From Anaerolineales bacterium (GTDB lineage Bacteria; Chloroflexota; Anaerolineae; Anaerolineales; Villigracilaceae), in the NCBI GenBank assembly GCA_016928525.1, contig JAFGKO010000354.1:1-53477 (forward strand): DNA of 53,477 nucleotides, given 5' to 3'. Shown here one piece after another: positions 17,333-25,925 of the stretch. Position numbers and translations under genes: made by a program. The notes under the pieces were generated by a model. The model did no database searches and was not told the origin of the DNA. It worked only from the letters and a program-made list of their open reading frames with translations. Numbering within the stretch: position 1 is the first letter of the stretch; every line of letters starts with the position of its first letter.

Positions 17333-18762
17333 TACAGTTTCACTTGTTGACGAGATTCTCGATAATGTTGAGCTCTGCGAACCAGGCCTGTTGCCCAGTT
17401 TGGCGCTCCGCCACTATGCAGGTGCGTATAAGAAGCCAGCACATTTCGGTAGACGATCCCGTCGCGGCCATTTCCCAGTCCATTACCACGTGACAGACGG
17501 TAAGCCGCAGAGAGAGATTTTTTCCTGCCGTTCACAGATATTGCAACGAGGCGAGAATTATGGAATTCATGCCCGCGCAAGAGCGTGCCCGGCGCAAAGA
17601 AAGGATTCTCATTTTCCACCTGGGCAATCACGTAACCATGTCCCTGGGGTCTGGCAGTCATCTCGACTTCGCAGGGTAGCACGCCGACCATCTCGGCAGA
17701 CTTCTCGCCCCAAACGATGCGCCGGGACAGGTACATCAACCCGCCACATTCCGCATAGGCCGGCAGGTCATCTTCAATTGCCTCGCGAACTGCCCTGCGC
17801 AGGGCGCTGTTCTCGGACAATTCGTCCATGAACATTTCGGGAAAGCCGCCGCCAATGTAAAGAGCATCCACAGGCGGCAGTTCGGTATCCGTGAAGGCAT
17901 CGATGAAGACCAGTTCGCCCCCGGCCTCCTGGAGCGCTTCCAGGTTTTCCGGGTAATAGAAGGTGAAAGATCGATCGCGCAGGACGCCAATTTTGGCGCG
18001 CGGGGATCGAGGAACTGAGCCTGCAATTTGTTCCTGGCCAGGGACGGGCAGGGGAGTTGCAGATTGGGCAATGCCCAGAACACTGTCCAGGTCTAGGTGA
18101 CGCTCGATGGCCTCCCGGCAGGCCGTGATGGCGGCCAGAGGCGCATTCTGCTCCGCGCGCGGGACCAGTCCCAGGTGCCGGTCCGGGATGGTCAGCTTTT
18201 CGTCACGGGGAATCGCTCCCACCACAGGGATGTGACAGTGACTCTCAATTGCCTGACGGATACGGGTTTCGTGACGCCCGTGCGCCACATTGTTGAGCAC
18301 CACGCCTGCGATCTTTGTCCCCGGCTCAAAGGTCTGGCAACCGTGCACGATGGCGGCTGCGCTGCGGCCAACGCGTGTAGCATTGACCACCAGCAGGATC
18401 GGAGCATCCAGCGTGCGCGCCACCGCAGCCGTGCTGCCAAGGCCGGTTTCGTCAAAGGAATCAAACAGACCGTGATTGCCCTCGATGAAACTCAGATCCG
18501 CTTTTCGACCGGGGTGCACAAAAGCCCGAAGGAGTGCTTCGGGCTGGTCATAGAAAAACGGATCCAGGGAACGGCAAGGGCATCCGGCGGCTTCGCTCAA
18601 CCAGGACGGGTCGATATAATCCGGTCCTTTTTTGAAGGGCTGCACGTTGAGACCACGCGCCTTAAACGCCGCACATAGCCCCAGCGTCACGGTGGTTTTC
18701 CCACTTCGTCCCTGGGGAGCCGCAATAACCAGGCGGGGTATAAGGCGCTTATGCTCAGGCAT
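17332..18762 (-). CDS. dsrN: CbiA/CobB-family amidase, probable sirohaem amidase DsrN
   Basis: 476 aa. Two domains: an ATP-binding P-loop (IAAPQGRSGKTTVT, residues ~13-26, with KGPDYIDP) and a class-I glutamine amidotransferase domain with nucleophilic cysteine in YAECGGLMYL (about 341-350). The family amidates cobyrinic acid at a and c; the DsrN branch amidates sirohaem for DsrAB. Context (dsr genes, ferredoxin and DsrE-like upstream, hemA downstream, no other cobalamin gene) favours DsrN. A cobalamin function remains possible because the family motifs are the same. Co-transcribed with hemA. Confidence 0.8.
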   Translation of the reverse strand: MPEHKRLIPRLVIAAPQGRSGKTTVTLGLCAAFKARGLNVQPFKKGPDYIDPSWLSEAAGCPCRSLDPFFYDQPEALLRAFVHPGRKADLSFIEGNHGLFDSFDETGLGSTAAVARTLDAPILLVVNATRVGRSAAAIVHGCQTFEPGTKIAGVVLNNVAHGRHETRIRQAIESHCHIPVVGAIPRDEKLTIPDRHLGLVPRAEQNAPLAAITACREAIERHLDLDSVLGIAQSATPLPVPGQEQIAGSVPRSPRAKIGVLRDRSFTFYYPENLEALQEAGGELVFIDAFTDTELPPVDALYIGGGFPEMFMDELSENSALRRAVREAIEDDLPAYAECGGLMYLSRRIVWGEKSAEMVGVLPCEVEMTARPQGHGYVIAQVENENPFFAPGTLLRGHEFHNSRLVAISVNGRKKSLSAAYRLSRGNGLGNGRDGIVYRNVLASYTHLHSGGAPNWATGLVRRAQHYRESRQQVKL

Positions 18763-18790
18763 CGGATGTCTGCAAACGGATTACAGACGT

Positions 18791-18988
18791 CTAGTATTCC
18801 GCAATTGTGACAGCACCTTCCTCGCAAGTTTCACAAGACATACAGCCGATGCAGTCGTCCGGGCTGCCGGTGTATATGGCGTATTTTTTGCCGTCTTCTT
18901 CAACCATGGCAATGGCTTCTTGCGGACAATTGTCCACGCAATCGCCGCAGGCCTTGCACTTGTCAATATCGATGGTTACGATGAACAT
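18791..18988 (-). CDS. Small two-cluster ferredoxin
   Basis: 65 aa. First cluster motif CKACGDCVDNCP (residues ~11-22) is standard; the second, CIGCMSCETCEEG (about 46-58), lacks the usual proline-linked fourth cysteine spacing (C-x2-C-x2-C only), so the second cluster is atypical. Strong GGAGG before the ATG. Sits between the DsrE-like and DsrN-like genes, as in several sulfite reducers. Likely electron carrier in the cytoplasm. Confidence 0.88.
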   Translation of the reverse strand: MFIVTIDIDKCKACGDCVDNCPQEAIAMVEEDGKKYAIYTGSPDDCIGCMSCETCEEGAVTIAEY

Positions 18989-19012
18989 ATTACCTCCAAA
19001 CGCACTACATAG

Positions 19013-19396
19013 TTAGAATGAAAGGACCAGGTCAGACATCAAGCCTTCTTTGACCAAGAAGCTGGGTCCGACCAGTTCTTCGATTTCTTCAATCAAATCC
19101 TCGGGAGTCATATTGCAAAGTTGCAATGCAGCATCGCAGACATAGAACTTTACGCCCAATCCTAGGGCTTCATCGATAAACTCCCGTATCGTCCGCCCGC
19201 CTTCCTTCGCGCGCAGGTTCTCCGCAGCCCCTTGTTTCAGGAGCAGCGGCGCCTGCAAGACAAAACATATCCCGGCCTCAGCGCCAGCTTTGACCGCTTC
19301 CCCGGCAAACATAAACGGGGCAGGACAACGCTCGGGGTTATTAGACCCAAAGGTTGCAACAACCAGGACTTTCTTACCGGCATATTCTTCTGGCAT
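19013..19396 (-). CDS. DsrE-family sulfur-relay-like protein
   Basis: 127 aa. DsrE/DsrF-like fold: VLVVATFGSNNPERCPAPFMFAGEAVKAG, then FVLQAPLLLKQGAAENL and FYVCDAALQLCNMTPEDLIE. The cysteines in the latter segment align with the position that binds persulfide in DsrE-like proteins. Start at the ATG with AGGAGC seven bases upstream; an earlier in-frame ATG lacks a ribosome site. It is alone: no dsrF or dsrH partner, so it is not the oxidative DsrEFH trafficking complex. A role as a sulfur carrier with the neighbouring DsrK-like protein is plausible. Confidence 0.8.
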   Translation of the reverse strand: MPEEYAGKKVLVVATFGSNNPERCPAPFMFAGEAVKAGAEAGICFVLQAPLLLKQGAAENLRAKEGGRTIREFIDEALGLGVKFYVCDAALQLCNMTPEDLIEEIEELVGPSFLVKEGLMSDLVLSF

Positions 19397-19406
19397 CAAG
19401 TTGCTC

Positions 19407-19451
19407 CTAAAGAAGGGGGAAGTGGGTTTACCCCACACCCCAATTTATTGA
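19407..19451. repeat. Intercistronic hairpin repeat, copy 1
   Basis: GGGGGAAGTGGGTTTACCCCACACCCC-type stem-loop that runs into the last codons and stop of the DsrK-like gene. The stretch CCCCACACCCCAATTTATTG at 19431-19450 recurs exactly at 31972-31991, in the same orientation, between dsrC and dsrM. Confidence 0.7.
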
Positions 19452-20797
19452 CTGCTATTTTCGTTATCAGGCGACCTCGGCCAGATGATCGCATTGGCAA
19501 CCAGTTCGCTCAGGTTCTGGATTTTGACCTTGAGTTTGTAGTGGCGTTTGACTTCATCCAACTGGTCGAGACAGTTATGGCAGGATGTGACGACAATTTC
19601 TGCGCCGGTTGCTGAAATCTGGTCGGCTTTGGCTTTCCCGGCCGCCTTGCGCTCGCTGGCGAACTCGGTCATCGAGAGCATGCCGCCGCCGCCACCGCAG
19701 CAGTAATTTTCAGCGCCGTGCGGTTCCATTTCGACAAAGTCCATGACGGTATTGCGCAGGATGTAACGCGGCTCTTCGACGATGCCACCGTTGCGCGCCT
19801 GGTTGCAGGGATCATGGTAAGTGACACGCTTGGGGTTGCGGGTCGGGTCGAGTTTGAGGCGGCCTTCCTGGATGTATTGCGCCTGCAGTTCGACAAAACT
19901 CATCACCTTGAACGGATAACGATGACCGACCCAGTTCTCCGCTTCCCAGCGCTGGGAGCGGTAGCCATGTCCGCACTCGGCCATCACCAACGTTTCAGCG
20001 CCCAGGTGATTGACAGCCTTTTCCAGATTCGTGGCGATCTGGCGGGCGGCCGCATCGTCACCGGAGAACAGGCCGTAATTGGTGGCGTCCCAACTCTCGG
20101 TACTGAGCGTCCAGTCTTCACCGGCGGCATTGAAAATCTTGGCCGCGGCCTGGATGAGATAGGGAAAATATTTCACTTCGCGCGGGTTGAACGTATAGAC
20201 AACACGCGCGTGCTTCTTGTTGAACGGGATGGTGACGCTGGAATCGTCCAGCTCACTCTGGAGTTCTTCTTCCATCCATTTGACAGTCTCGACATAATCT
20301 TCTTCGGTCACGCCCATGTTGTTGCCCGATTCGAGATGGACGTCGACCGTGGCTTTCAGGCCTTCGGGCGTCATGTCGATGGCGGTCAGCATGGCGCGCG
20401 CGGTGCGAATGATATGGCGCGTGTCCACACCCATCGGGCAGTTGATGACGCAGCGTCCGCACATGGTACAGGAACCGAAGGCCGACATGATCAGCTTTTC
20501 GACCAATTCCTGGTCGAGTTCCGCCGCTCCGACCCAGCCCGGGGCTGCTCCCGCCACTGGATCGAACAGCTTGCGATAGACACTTCTCAGTTGTTCGGCG
20601 CGATAAGCGGGAACGTGTTCCGGTTTGGGATTCGAAACATAATAATGACAGGAATCTGCGCATATGCCGCAGCGCACGCAGACTTCCAGCGAGGCTTCCA
20701 GTTGGCGGTTGAGACGCTGGCGTAAAACATCTAAAGCGATAGCAGCTTTTTCGTCCGTGAGTTTGAAGCGTTCGTCGTTGAATTTGTCATTGAACAT
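19445..20797 (-). CDS. DsrK/HdrD-like iron-sulfur subunit (paralogue 2)
   Basis: 450 aa. N-terminal cluster motifs CVRCGICADSC (about residues 40-50) and CTMCGRCVINCP (about 110-121), then CCG-domain segments CGHGYRS, YHDPCNQARNG, NYCCGGGGG and TSCHNCLDQL. Like paralogue 1 it has CCGGGGG in place of the CCGAGNG of the true DsrK. Follows the DsrM-like gene by nine bases and precedes the DsrE-like gene, so it may reduce a disulfide or persulfide carried by that protein. Expected at the cytoplasmic face of the membrane. Confidence 0.87.
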   Translation of the reverse strand: MFNDKFNDERFKLTDEKAAIALDVLRQRLNRQLEASLEVCVRCGICADSCHYYVSNPKPEHVPAYRAEQLRSVYRKLFDPVAGAAPGWVGAAELDQELVEKLIMSAFGSCTMCGRCVINCPMGVDTRHIIRTARAMLTAIDMTPEGLKATVDVHLESGNNMGVTEEDYVETVKWMEEELQSELDDSSVTIPFNKKHARVVYTFNPREVKYFPYLIQAAAKIFNAAGEDWTLSTESWDATNYGLFSGDDAAARQIATNLEKAVNHLGAETLVMAECGHGYRSQRWEAENWVGHRYPFKVMSFVELQAQYIQEGRLKLDPTRNPKRVTYHDPCNQARNGGIVEEPRYILRNTVMDFVEMEPHGAENYCCGGGGGMLSMTEFASERKAAGKAKADQISATGAEIVVTSCHNCLDQLDEVKRHYKLKVKIQNLSELVANAIIWPRSPDNENSSQ

Positions 20798-20806
20798 GCT
20801 GTACCT

Positions 20807-21448
20807 CTATTCTGCGTATTTTCCTTTGGGCTGGCCGATCACACCCCGGCGTCCAAATCCCATACCGAAGAAGAATTTCGAGTAGAAGAAATAAACGCAG
20901 TGGCGGATTTTGCTTATCGGGATGTAGGCCCCCATGATGCCTGTCACCACGTAAAAGGCGGGCAAAAGCGACGGCCAGAGCAGCGTCACAAAGGCCAGGG
21001 TAATAAACAGGGAAGTGAGAAACACCGAGGCATAATCGTCCGGCAGGCTCAAGGCGCGTTCGTTGGGACCGGACAGGCGCATGAAAATGCCCGCAAAACC
21101 AAAGAGCGCGCCGAAGCCAGTAACTGCCAATGCCAGCCAGACCAGAATATCCGGTATCAGTTCAAGCCAGGGGCTGGCCAGAAGCACGCCGAAGGCCATG
21201 AAGATACCCAGATGGAAGAAGATGCCGCGCAGGTAAGCAACCCAGTGAATGCGCGTGGATTCTTTTTCCCAGGGCGCCATCCCAAGCGTGAACGCGAACA
21301 GGATGCCCCGCCTCACGTCACCGCGTTCGCGTGCAAGGTCGGCTTTGAACGGCCGGTTCATGATTTCCCTGAGTTTCAAGATGATTCCCAGGATGCCAAG
21401 CGCCAGGCCGAGGATGGCAATGATGCGGGTGATTGCAAGAATGTTCAT
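20807..21448 (-). CDS. DsrM/NarI-like membrane subunit (paralogue 2)
   Basis: 213 aa, about five transmembrane helices (roughly residues 5-25, 70-90, 98-118, 135-160 and 165-180). WVAYLRGIFFHLGIFMAFG carries a histidine that could bind haem b, and KIRHCVYF near the C-terminus carries another. First gene of the pair with the DsrK-like subunit encoded next. An AGAGG-type ribosome site precedes the ATG. Shorter than usual DsrM, with a long cytoplasmic loop after the first helix. Confidence 0.75.
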   Translation of the reverse strand: MNILAITRIIAILGLALGILGIILKLREIMNRPFKADLARERGDVRRGILFAFTLGMAPWEKESTRIHWVAYLRGIFFHLGIFMAFGVLLASPWLELIPDILVWLALAVTGFGALFGFAGIFMRLSGPNERALSLPDDYASVFLTSLFITLAFVTLLWPSLLPAFYVVTGIMGAYIPISKIRHCVYFFYSKFFFGMGFGRRGVIGQPKGKYAE

Positions 21449-21475
21449 TTTGCCTCTTATAAATAAATGGTTACT

Positions 21476-21561
21476 GGTTGAGTAGGGCGGTGCTTCTTCG
21501 CCTGTATTGAGACCGATGATACCGGGCCTCGATATGCCGGACGATCGCCGTCTACTCGACC
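21476..21561. repeat. Inverted-repeat element B, copy 1
   Basis: Ends GGTTGAGTAG (21476-21485) and CTACTCGACC (21552-21561) pair with one G-T wobble; internal GCGGTGCTTCTTCGCC and CTCGATATGCC are shared with the copy at 29255-29362, which lies in the opposite orientation. Occupies most of the 121-base gap between two minus-strand genes. A MITE/REP-like element; no coding capacity. Confidence 0.7.
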
Positions 21562-21569
21562 CTCGTGTT

Positions 21570-23666
21570 TCATTTTATTGCAATACGCTCTGCTGCTTCG
21601 TAGGCCTGCTGAAGTACGGTTTCAGCACTTGTTGCCTCTACCGTCCAAAGCGCCTGCGCCAGATCGAGCAGAGCCTGGACCGGGGCAAGCGAGTCTCCAC
21701 GCACGCGGGCGGCCAGCGCCATGCCTTGAGCCTGCTCGATAAGTGCCTGGTCTTGCGTGGCGACAGCGATCGCCCGCAACGCAACGGCTTTATCGGCTTC
21801 GCGATCCATCTCTTCGACCAGCGCCAACGCAGCCTGCGGATCTACCTCTGCCAGGGATACCGCCAGTTCCACCAGTGGATAGGCGTCACCCAGAGAAGCG
21901 GCTAACTGGCTGGCGCCATCAAACTCACCGAGCGCGGTCAAGGCCTGGACCTTATAGTAAGCCGAGGAGATGGAATCGACCAGTGCCGCATTTCCCGTTT
22001 TTCGGATGACATCGCGCAAGGCCAGATCACGATACAGCGGGACAGAAATCCGGGCCGCAGCATCCGCATTTTCCCAGCCAACAGCGATGGCAGCCTGGGC
22101 GCGCGCTTGTTCGTAGGGATCGGCAATGCCTGCTGCGGCTTCCCAGGCGGATGAATATTCACCCAGGCGGAGCAGCGCGCTCGCGCGGGCGTCGGGATAG
22201 GCCGGGTCGATCTGCTCAACGAGCGAGATATTTCCCGAAGAAACGGCTAAATCGCTCAAGGCATATGCCAGCGATGCGCCAGTCACGTCATCGAGCGCGG
22301 TCAAGGCTTCGCCAAAGAGATCGAATTGGCCGGAGGCCACACCGATTTCGCGCAAGATACGTGCTCGCTGGGCAGGATTTTCGATTTCACGGGCACTTTT
22401 AACCGCCTGATCGAAGAGAGCATCGTTATCGATAAAAACCGCCAGTTCGCGGAGGGTCCAGGCGCGCAGGGAGGGATCATGGATTTGAACAGCGGTTGGG
22501 GCAGCCTGTGCGGCATCTACTTTAGTCCAGGCCAGCGCCAGCCCACGCAGTTGCAAATCGCGATAGGGGCCTGTCTGGTTTGCAATTGCTTTTCGTTCGT
22601 TTTGCAACGATATGGCAGCACGAGCCGGGTGGAGTTCATTCACTTCGACTGCAACCAACGGCACGGCCCAGGCACGGGCGCGAGCGGCGTTCAAATCTGC
22701 GGCAATCAGGCCGGCCGATTCCATTTCCACTTTGGTTCCGACGGTGACTTCCTGCACGGCCAGGCTTTGGCCCCACAGCGCTGTCTCATTTTCGCGGGCG
22801 GTTTCCAGCGAAGCTAGCGATTCATCAAGGAGAGCTTTGGCCCGGACCGTATCCATCTCACTCCAGGTGGTTCCGACACGGGCTAGCATCCAGGCGCGTG
22901 CCTGGGCGCGGTCGGCAGCATCGGCGGCGCGCTGGGCGGTATCGAGAGTGGTTTGCGCCGCTTGCTGTTCTTCGGTGGTCATTTCGACCTCGACAGCGGG
23001 CACGCGGAAGATGGGCAGGGCAAAGAAGATCAATACGGCCAGCACAAATACAACCCGCCAGAAGGTCGCCCAGGATTTGCTGACGCTCCCGGCGCGAATG
23101 GCGCGCGTGTTGTAAAGACCCCAGGCCAGCGAACCGAGCACGATGAGCGTAATCGCAGCCGCATAGATGAGCACCGTGCGCTGTTTGGCGGCTTCCGCCA
23201 TCTGGTTCAACGTTGCATAAGCCTTGTTCATCTGGTAGCGGGTTGTCTGCGCTTCACTGACGAAGGCATCCAGGCTGGTGACCGGGGCGTCCAGCATACG
23301 GCTGTAGCGCTGGGTGTACCCGTCCAGGCGGGATTGGGTTTTCTCGGGGAGAGCGCCGACTTCCCCCTGTGCCCGGTCGATCATGAGCAGCAGGCGTTCG
23401 GTATAGTACAGTTCCTCGTGAATCTTGGTCGCCGCCGGGCAGGGACTGTCCAGTTCACGGGCGATGCTCCCCGTCCACTCTGTGACGGTGGTAAGACGCG
23501 GGTCATCCGCCAGGTGACAGGAAACGCAGTAGTTGCCGGGGACGAGAGTCGCCCCCTCGGTTCCGGCTGGCAGGTTTCGGGCCGGGGATGAAGCGGAGAC
23601 GGATGAAACGGCCAGTGTCAATACTGCCAGGATGATCAGGATGGGGGGGAGGATTCGTTGTTTCAT
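21570..23666 (-). CDS. Membrane-bound monohaem cytochrome c with long helical-repeat domain
   Basis: 698 aa. Signal peptide (residues 1-25, ends SVSAS), one haem motif CVSCH (about 47-51), a helical segment, two transmembrane helices (about 164-186 and 204-222), then about 470 residues of Ala/Arg-rich helical repeats (phrases such as ARAWMLARVG, LRAWTLRELAVF, ARILREIGVA, ARASALLRLGEY, ARAQAAIAVGW recur every 30-45 residues) resembling TPR- or HEAT-type scaffolds. With two membrane helices the repeat domain should lie on the same, outer, side as the haem. No named family was recognised. Its start overlaps the stop of the 63-aa gene (ATGA), so it belongs to the Psr-like complex operon. Confidence 0.7.
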   Translation of the reverse strand: MKQRILPPILIILAVLTLAVSSVSASSPARNLPAGTEGATLVPGNYCVSCHLADDPRLTTVTEWTGSIARELDSPCPAATKIHEELYYTERLLLMIDRAQGEVGALPEKTQSRLDGYTQRYSRMLDAPVTSLDAFVSEAQTTRYQMNKAYATLNQMAEAAKQRTVLIYAAAITLIVLGSLAWGLYNTRAIRAGSVSKSWATFWRVVFVLAVLIFFALPIFRVPAVEVEMTTEEQQAAQTTLDTAQRAADAADRAQARAWMLARVGTTWSEMDTVRAKALLDESLASLETARENETALWGQSLAVQEVTVGTKVEMESAGLIAADLNAARARAWAVPLVAVEVNELHPARAAISLQNERKAIANQTGPYRDLQLRGLALAWTKVDAAQAAPTAVQIHDPSLRAWTLRELAVFIDNDALFDQAVKSAREIENPAQRARILREIGVASGQFDLFGEALTALDDVTGASLAYALSDLAVSSGNISLVEQIDPAYPDARASALLRLGEYSSAWEAAAGIADPYEQARAQAAIAVGWENADAAARISVPLYRDLALRDVIRKTGNAALVDSISSAYYKVQALTALGEFDGASQLAASLGDAYPLVELAVSLAEVDPQAALALVEEMDREADKAVALRAIAVATQDQALIEQAQGMALAARVRGDSLAPVQALLDLAQALWTVEATSAETVLQQAYEAAERIAIK

Positions 23667-23854
23667 GCGTCCATGCTCACAGGTTGTTCTTCGGAGGTGG
23701 TGGCCGGTTGATTGTCTTTATCTTTTCCAGTCGCCACAATCCAACGAGTCAGGAAATAATAAATTGTGCAGGCTCCGCCGATCACCAGGAGTACGACCAC
23801 GCCACCGGGACCGGCATTGTCGAAAAACGCGTGGACTAAAGCGCCAATATCCAT
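23663..23854 (-). CDS. 63-aa single-helix membrane protein
   Basis: Start chosen at the ATG with AGGAG seven bases upstream. One transmembrane helix (about residues 15-37, GGVVVLLVIGGACTIYYFLTRW) followed by a short charged tail, in the style of CcoQ or other small complex subunits. Lies between the NrfD gene (16 bases upstream) and the 698-aa cytochrome (4-base overlap), so it is probably a small subunit or assembly factor of that complex. No family recognised. Confidence 0.65.
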   Translation of the reverse strand: MDIGALVHAFFDNAGPGGVVVLLVIGGACTIYYFLTRWIVATGKDKDNQPATTSEEQPVSMDA

Positions 23855-23870
23855 GTCAAACTCCTGTGCG

Positions 23871-25208
23871 CTAATCGCTGGCAGCCGGGCTGGGGGCTGG
23901 CGATGTTTCCTTGGAATGGGCGTGGCCGGGGAGTTCCTGCGCCGTTTCCCAGATGGGGACGATCGGGAAGAAGCGGGTGAAAACCGCATAAAGCAGGATC
24001 AATCCAGCGAAACAGGCCACTGTGATCAGGATTTCGGGCAGAGCGGGAAGGTAGCTGCCCTGTCCCATCACGTGCAGCATGCGCGGGCTGATTTCGGTCG
24101 GGATGATGACGATGTAACGTTCCATCCACATGCCGATGTTGATCAGCACACAGGCGAATACCATCCAACCGACATTGTTCTTGCCCTTGAAGAGGAAGAC
24201 CAGTAGCGGGACGCCAAACACCAGGACGGTCATAGCCCAAAAAATCAACGCATAGGTGCCGCTGAATTTGTCGGTCAGGACGACCATCTCTTCATGCATG
24301 CTGCTGTAGCCGATGGTCAGGTGCTCGGCGATCATCATGTACAACCAGCCGAGGACGAAGGTAATCAGGAGCTTGCGCAGCGAGTTGAACAGCCCGAGAT
24401 GCAAAACCTTTTCCAATTTATAGACTTTGCGCAGCACGGCCAGGACGATAACAACTGCTGCCGTTCCCGAAAGGATTGCGCCCAGCAGGAAGAACGGCCC
24501 GATCAGGGCGGTGTGCCAGCCGGGCTGGACCGTCATGCCGAACAGCCAGGAGACGACCGTATGCACGGTGACGACCAGCATGGTCATGAAGACGGCCATA
24601 CCATCCAGCACCTTTTCCAGACGGTGGTATTGCTCGGGGCTGTGGTCCCAGCCCAGCGCCAGGATCTCGTACATGCGATGTTGCCAGTGCGGGACGTCCG
24701 TCAGGCGGTCGCGGCACATGGCAATATCCGGGATCAGGGAAAGGTAGAAGAAAACGATACTGGAAAGCATGTACAGGCTGACCGCGGTGACGTCCCACAT
24801 GATCGGCGACTGGTAGCGTCCGTAGAAGAGCAGGTTGAACAAGCGTTCCGGATGGCCCATATCGATGATGATCGAACCCGCGCCGAAAGGCAGGCTGAAG
24901 AGTGTTATGGCTTCGGCGGCACGGGTGAGTGGGGCGCGCCAGCTTTGCCCGGCAATGCGCAGGATGGCCGATATGAATGTGCCGGAGTGCGCCAGGCCGA
25001 TGAAAAAGACGAAGTTGGTAATGTACACGCCCCAGTAGACCGGGCGGTTCATGCCGGTGATCCCCAGTCCTTCGATCATCTGCCAGGTCCAGGCAGCACC
25101 GCCAGCCAACAGTAAGACGATCAGTATGCCCCAAAGTATGTAGTCTCCTGTCGAGACACGGCGCACGGGAGCAAGGATTTGCTGTATATATTGGTTCTTC
25201 GGTTCCAT
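23871..25208 (-). CDS. NrfD/PsrC-family quinol-interacting membrane subunit
   Basis: 445 aa with about ten transmembrane helices. NrfD features: RPVYWGVYITNFVFFIGLAHSG, GHPERLFNLLF (IDMGHPER), and WDHSPEQYHRLEK. The open frame extends far upstream, but the ATG at 25208 follows the iron-sulfur gene stop (25214) closely and the protein N-terminus then matches family length. Exchanges electrons between menaquinone and the four-cluster subunit encoded just before it. With the two preceding genes it forms a PsrABC/QrcBCD-like set. Confidence 0.9.
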   Translation of the reverse strand: MEPKNQYIQQILAPVRRVSTGDYILWGILIVLLLAGGAAWTWQMIEGLGITGMNRPVYWGVYITNFVFFIGLAHSGTFISAILRIAGQSWRAPLTRAAEAITLFSLPFGAGSIIIDMGHPERLFNLLFYGRYQSPIMWDVTAVSLYMLSSIVFFYLSLIPDIAMCRDRLTDVPHWQHRMYEILALGWDHSPEQYHRLEKVLDGMAVFMTMLVVTVHTVVSWLFGMTVQPGWHTALIGPFFLLGAILSGTAAVVIVLAVLRKVYKLEKVLHLGLFNSLRKLLITFVLGWLYMMIAEHLTIGYSSMHEEMVVLTDKFSGTYALIFWAMTVLVFGVPLLVFLFKGKNNVGWMVFACVLINIGMWMERYIVIIPTEISPRMLHVMGQGSYLPALPEILITVACFAGLILLYAVFTRFFPIVPIWETAQELPGHAHSKETSPAPSPAASD

Positions 25209-25213
25209 CGGTA

Positions 25214-25900
25214 TCACCCTTGCTTCAAGTAATAGACTTTGGGCTGCGTGCCCAGTTCCTCGAACATGCGATAGGCGCGCGGGCTGTGCGCCAATTTCGA
25301 AACCAGGCTGTTGGGATCGTCCAGGTCGCCGAAATAGCGCGCGTGCCCGGTGCAGGTCTGCACGCAGGCCGGGATGTAGTCCGTAGCGTTGAAAGTGCGG
25401 CCCGCGGCCTCGGCCTCTTCGCGCGCTTTGCGCAGGCGCTGGACGCAGAAAGTGCATTTCTCGACCACGCCCTTGGGCCGCGGCTGCACTTCCGGTTCGG
25501 GATTCAAGTGTGCTTTCAGGTCTTCCGACCACTCCGGTTCATACCAGTTGAAGTAACGCACGGCATACGGGCAGGCCACCGTGCACATGCGGCAGCCAAT
25601 ACAGCGGTCGTAATCGACCAGCACGATGCCTTCTTCATCTTTGTAGGTCGCCTGCACCGGACAGACCTTGATGCAAGCCGGGTTGTCGCAGTGCATACAG
25701 GGGCGTGGTAGCATCGTCGTGTGGATGTTCGGATACTCACCTTCGACAAAAGGCAAGACTTCATTCCACAGGATGGCGCGCCCCATGTCAGCCTGGTCCT
25801 TCCCGGCGACAGGCGTATTGTTTTCCATGCGGCAGGCTGCGGTGCAGCTCTGGCAGGCAAAGCATTTGTCCAGGTCAATTACCATTCCCCAGCGGGGCAT
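25214..25900 (-). CDS. Four-cluster iron-sulfur subunit (PsrB/QrcC-like)
   Basis: 228 aa. Four [4Fe-4S] motifs: CFACQSCTAACRMENN (residues ~13-28), CMHCDNPACIKVCP, CIGCRMCTVACP and CTFCVQRL...CVQTCTGH. No signal peptide of its own; subunits of this kind are carried across with the twin-arginine catalytic partner. GGAGG precedes the ATG, 25 bases after the molybdopterin-type gene. Transfers electrons between that subunit and NrfD. Confidence 0.92.
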   Translation of the reverse strand: MPRWGMVIDLDKCFACQSCTAACRMENNTPVAGKDQADMGRAILWNEVLPFVEGEYPNIHTTMLPRPCMHCDNPACIKVCPVQATYKDEEGIVLVDYDRCIGCRMCTVACPYAVRYFNWYEPEWSEDLKAHLNPEPEVQPRPKGVVEKCTFCVQRLRKAREEAEAAGRTFNATDYIPACVQTCTGHARYFGDLDDPNSLVSKLAHSPRAYRMFEELGTQPKVYYLKQG

Positions 25901-25925
25901 AGATTACCTCCAGAAGAAATTTCTC

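Noticed and set aside
19013..19396. DsrEFH sulfur-oxidation complex
   Set aside because: Only a single DsrE-like gene is present; no DsrF or DsrH partners, and DsrD is present, so an oxidative system was not called.
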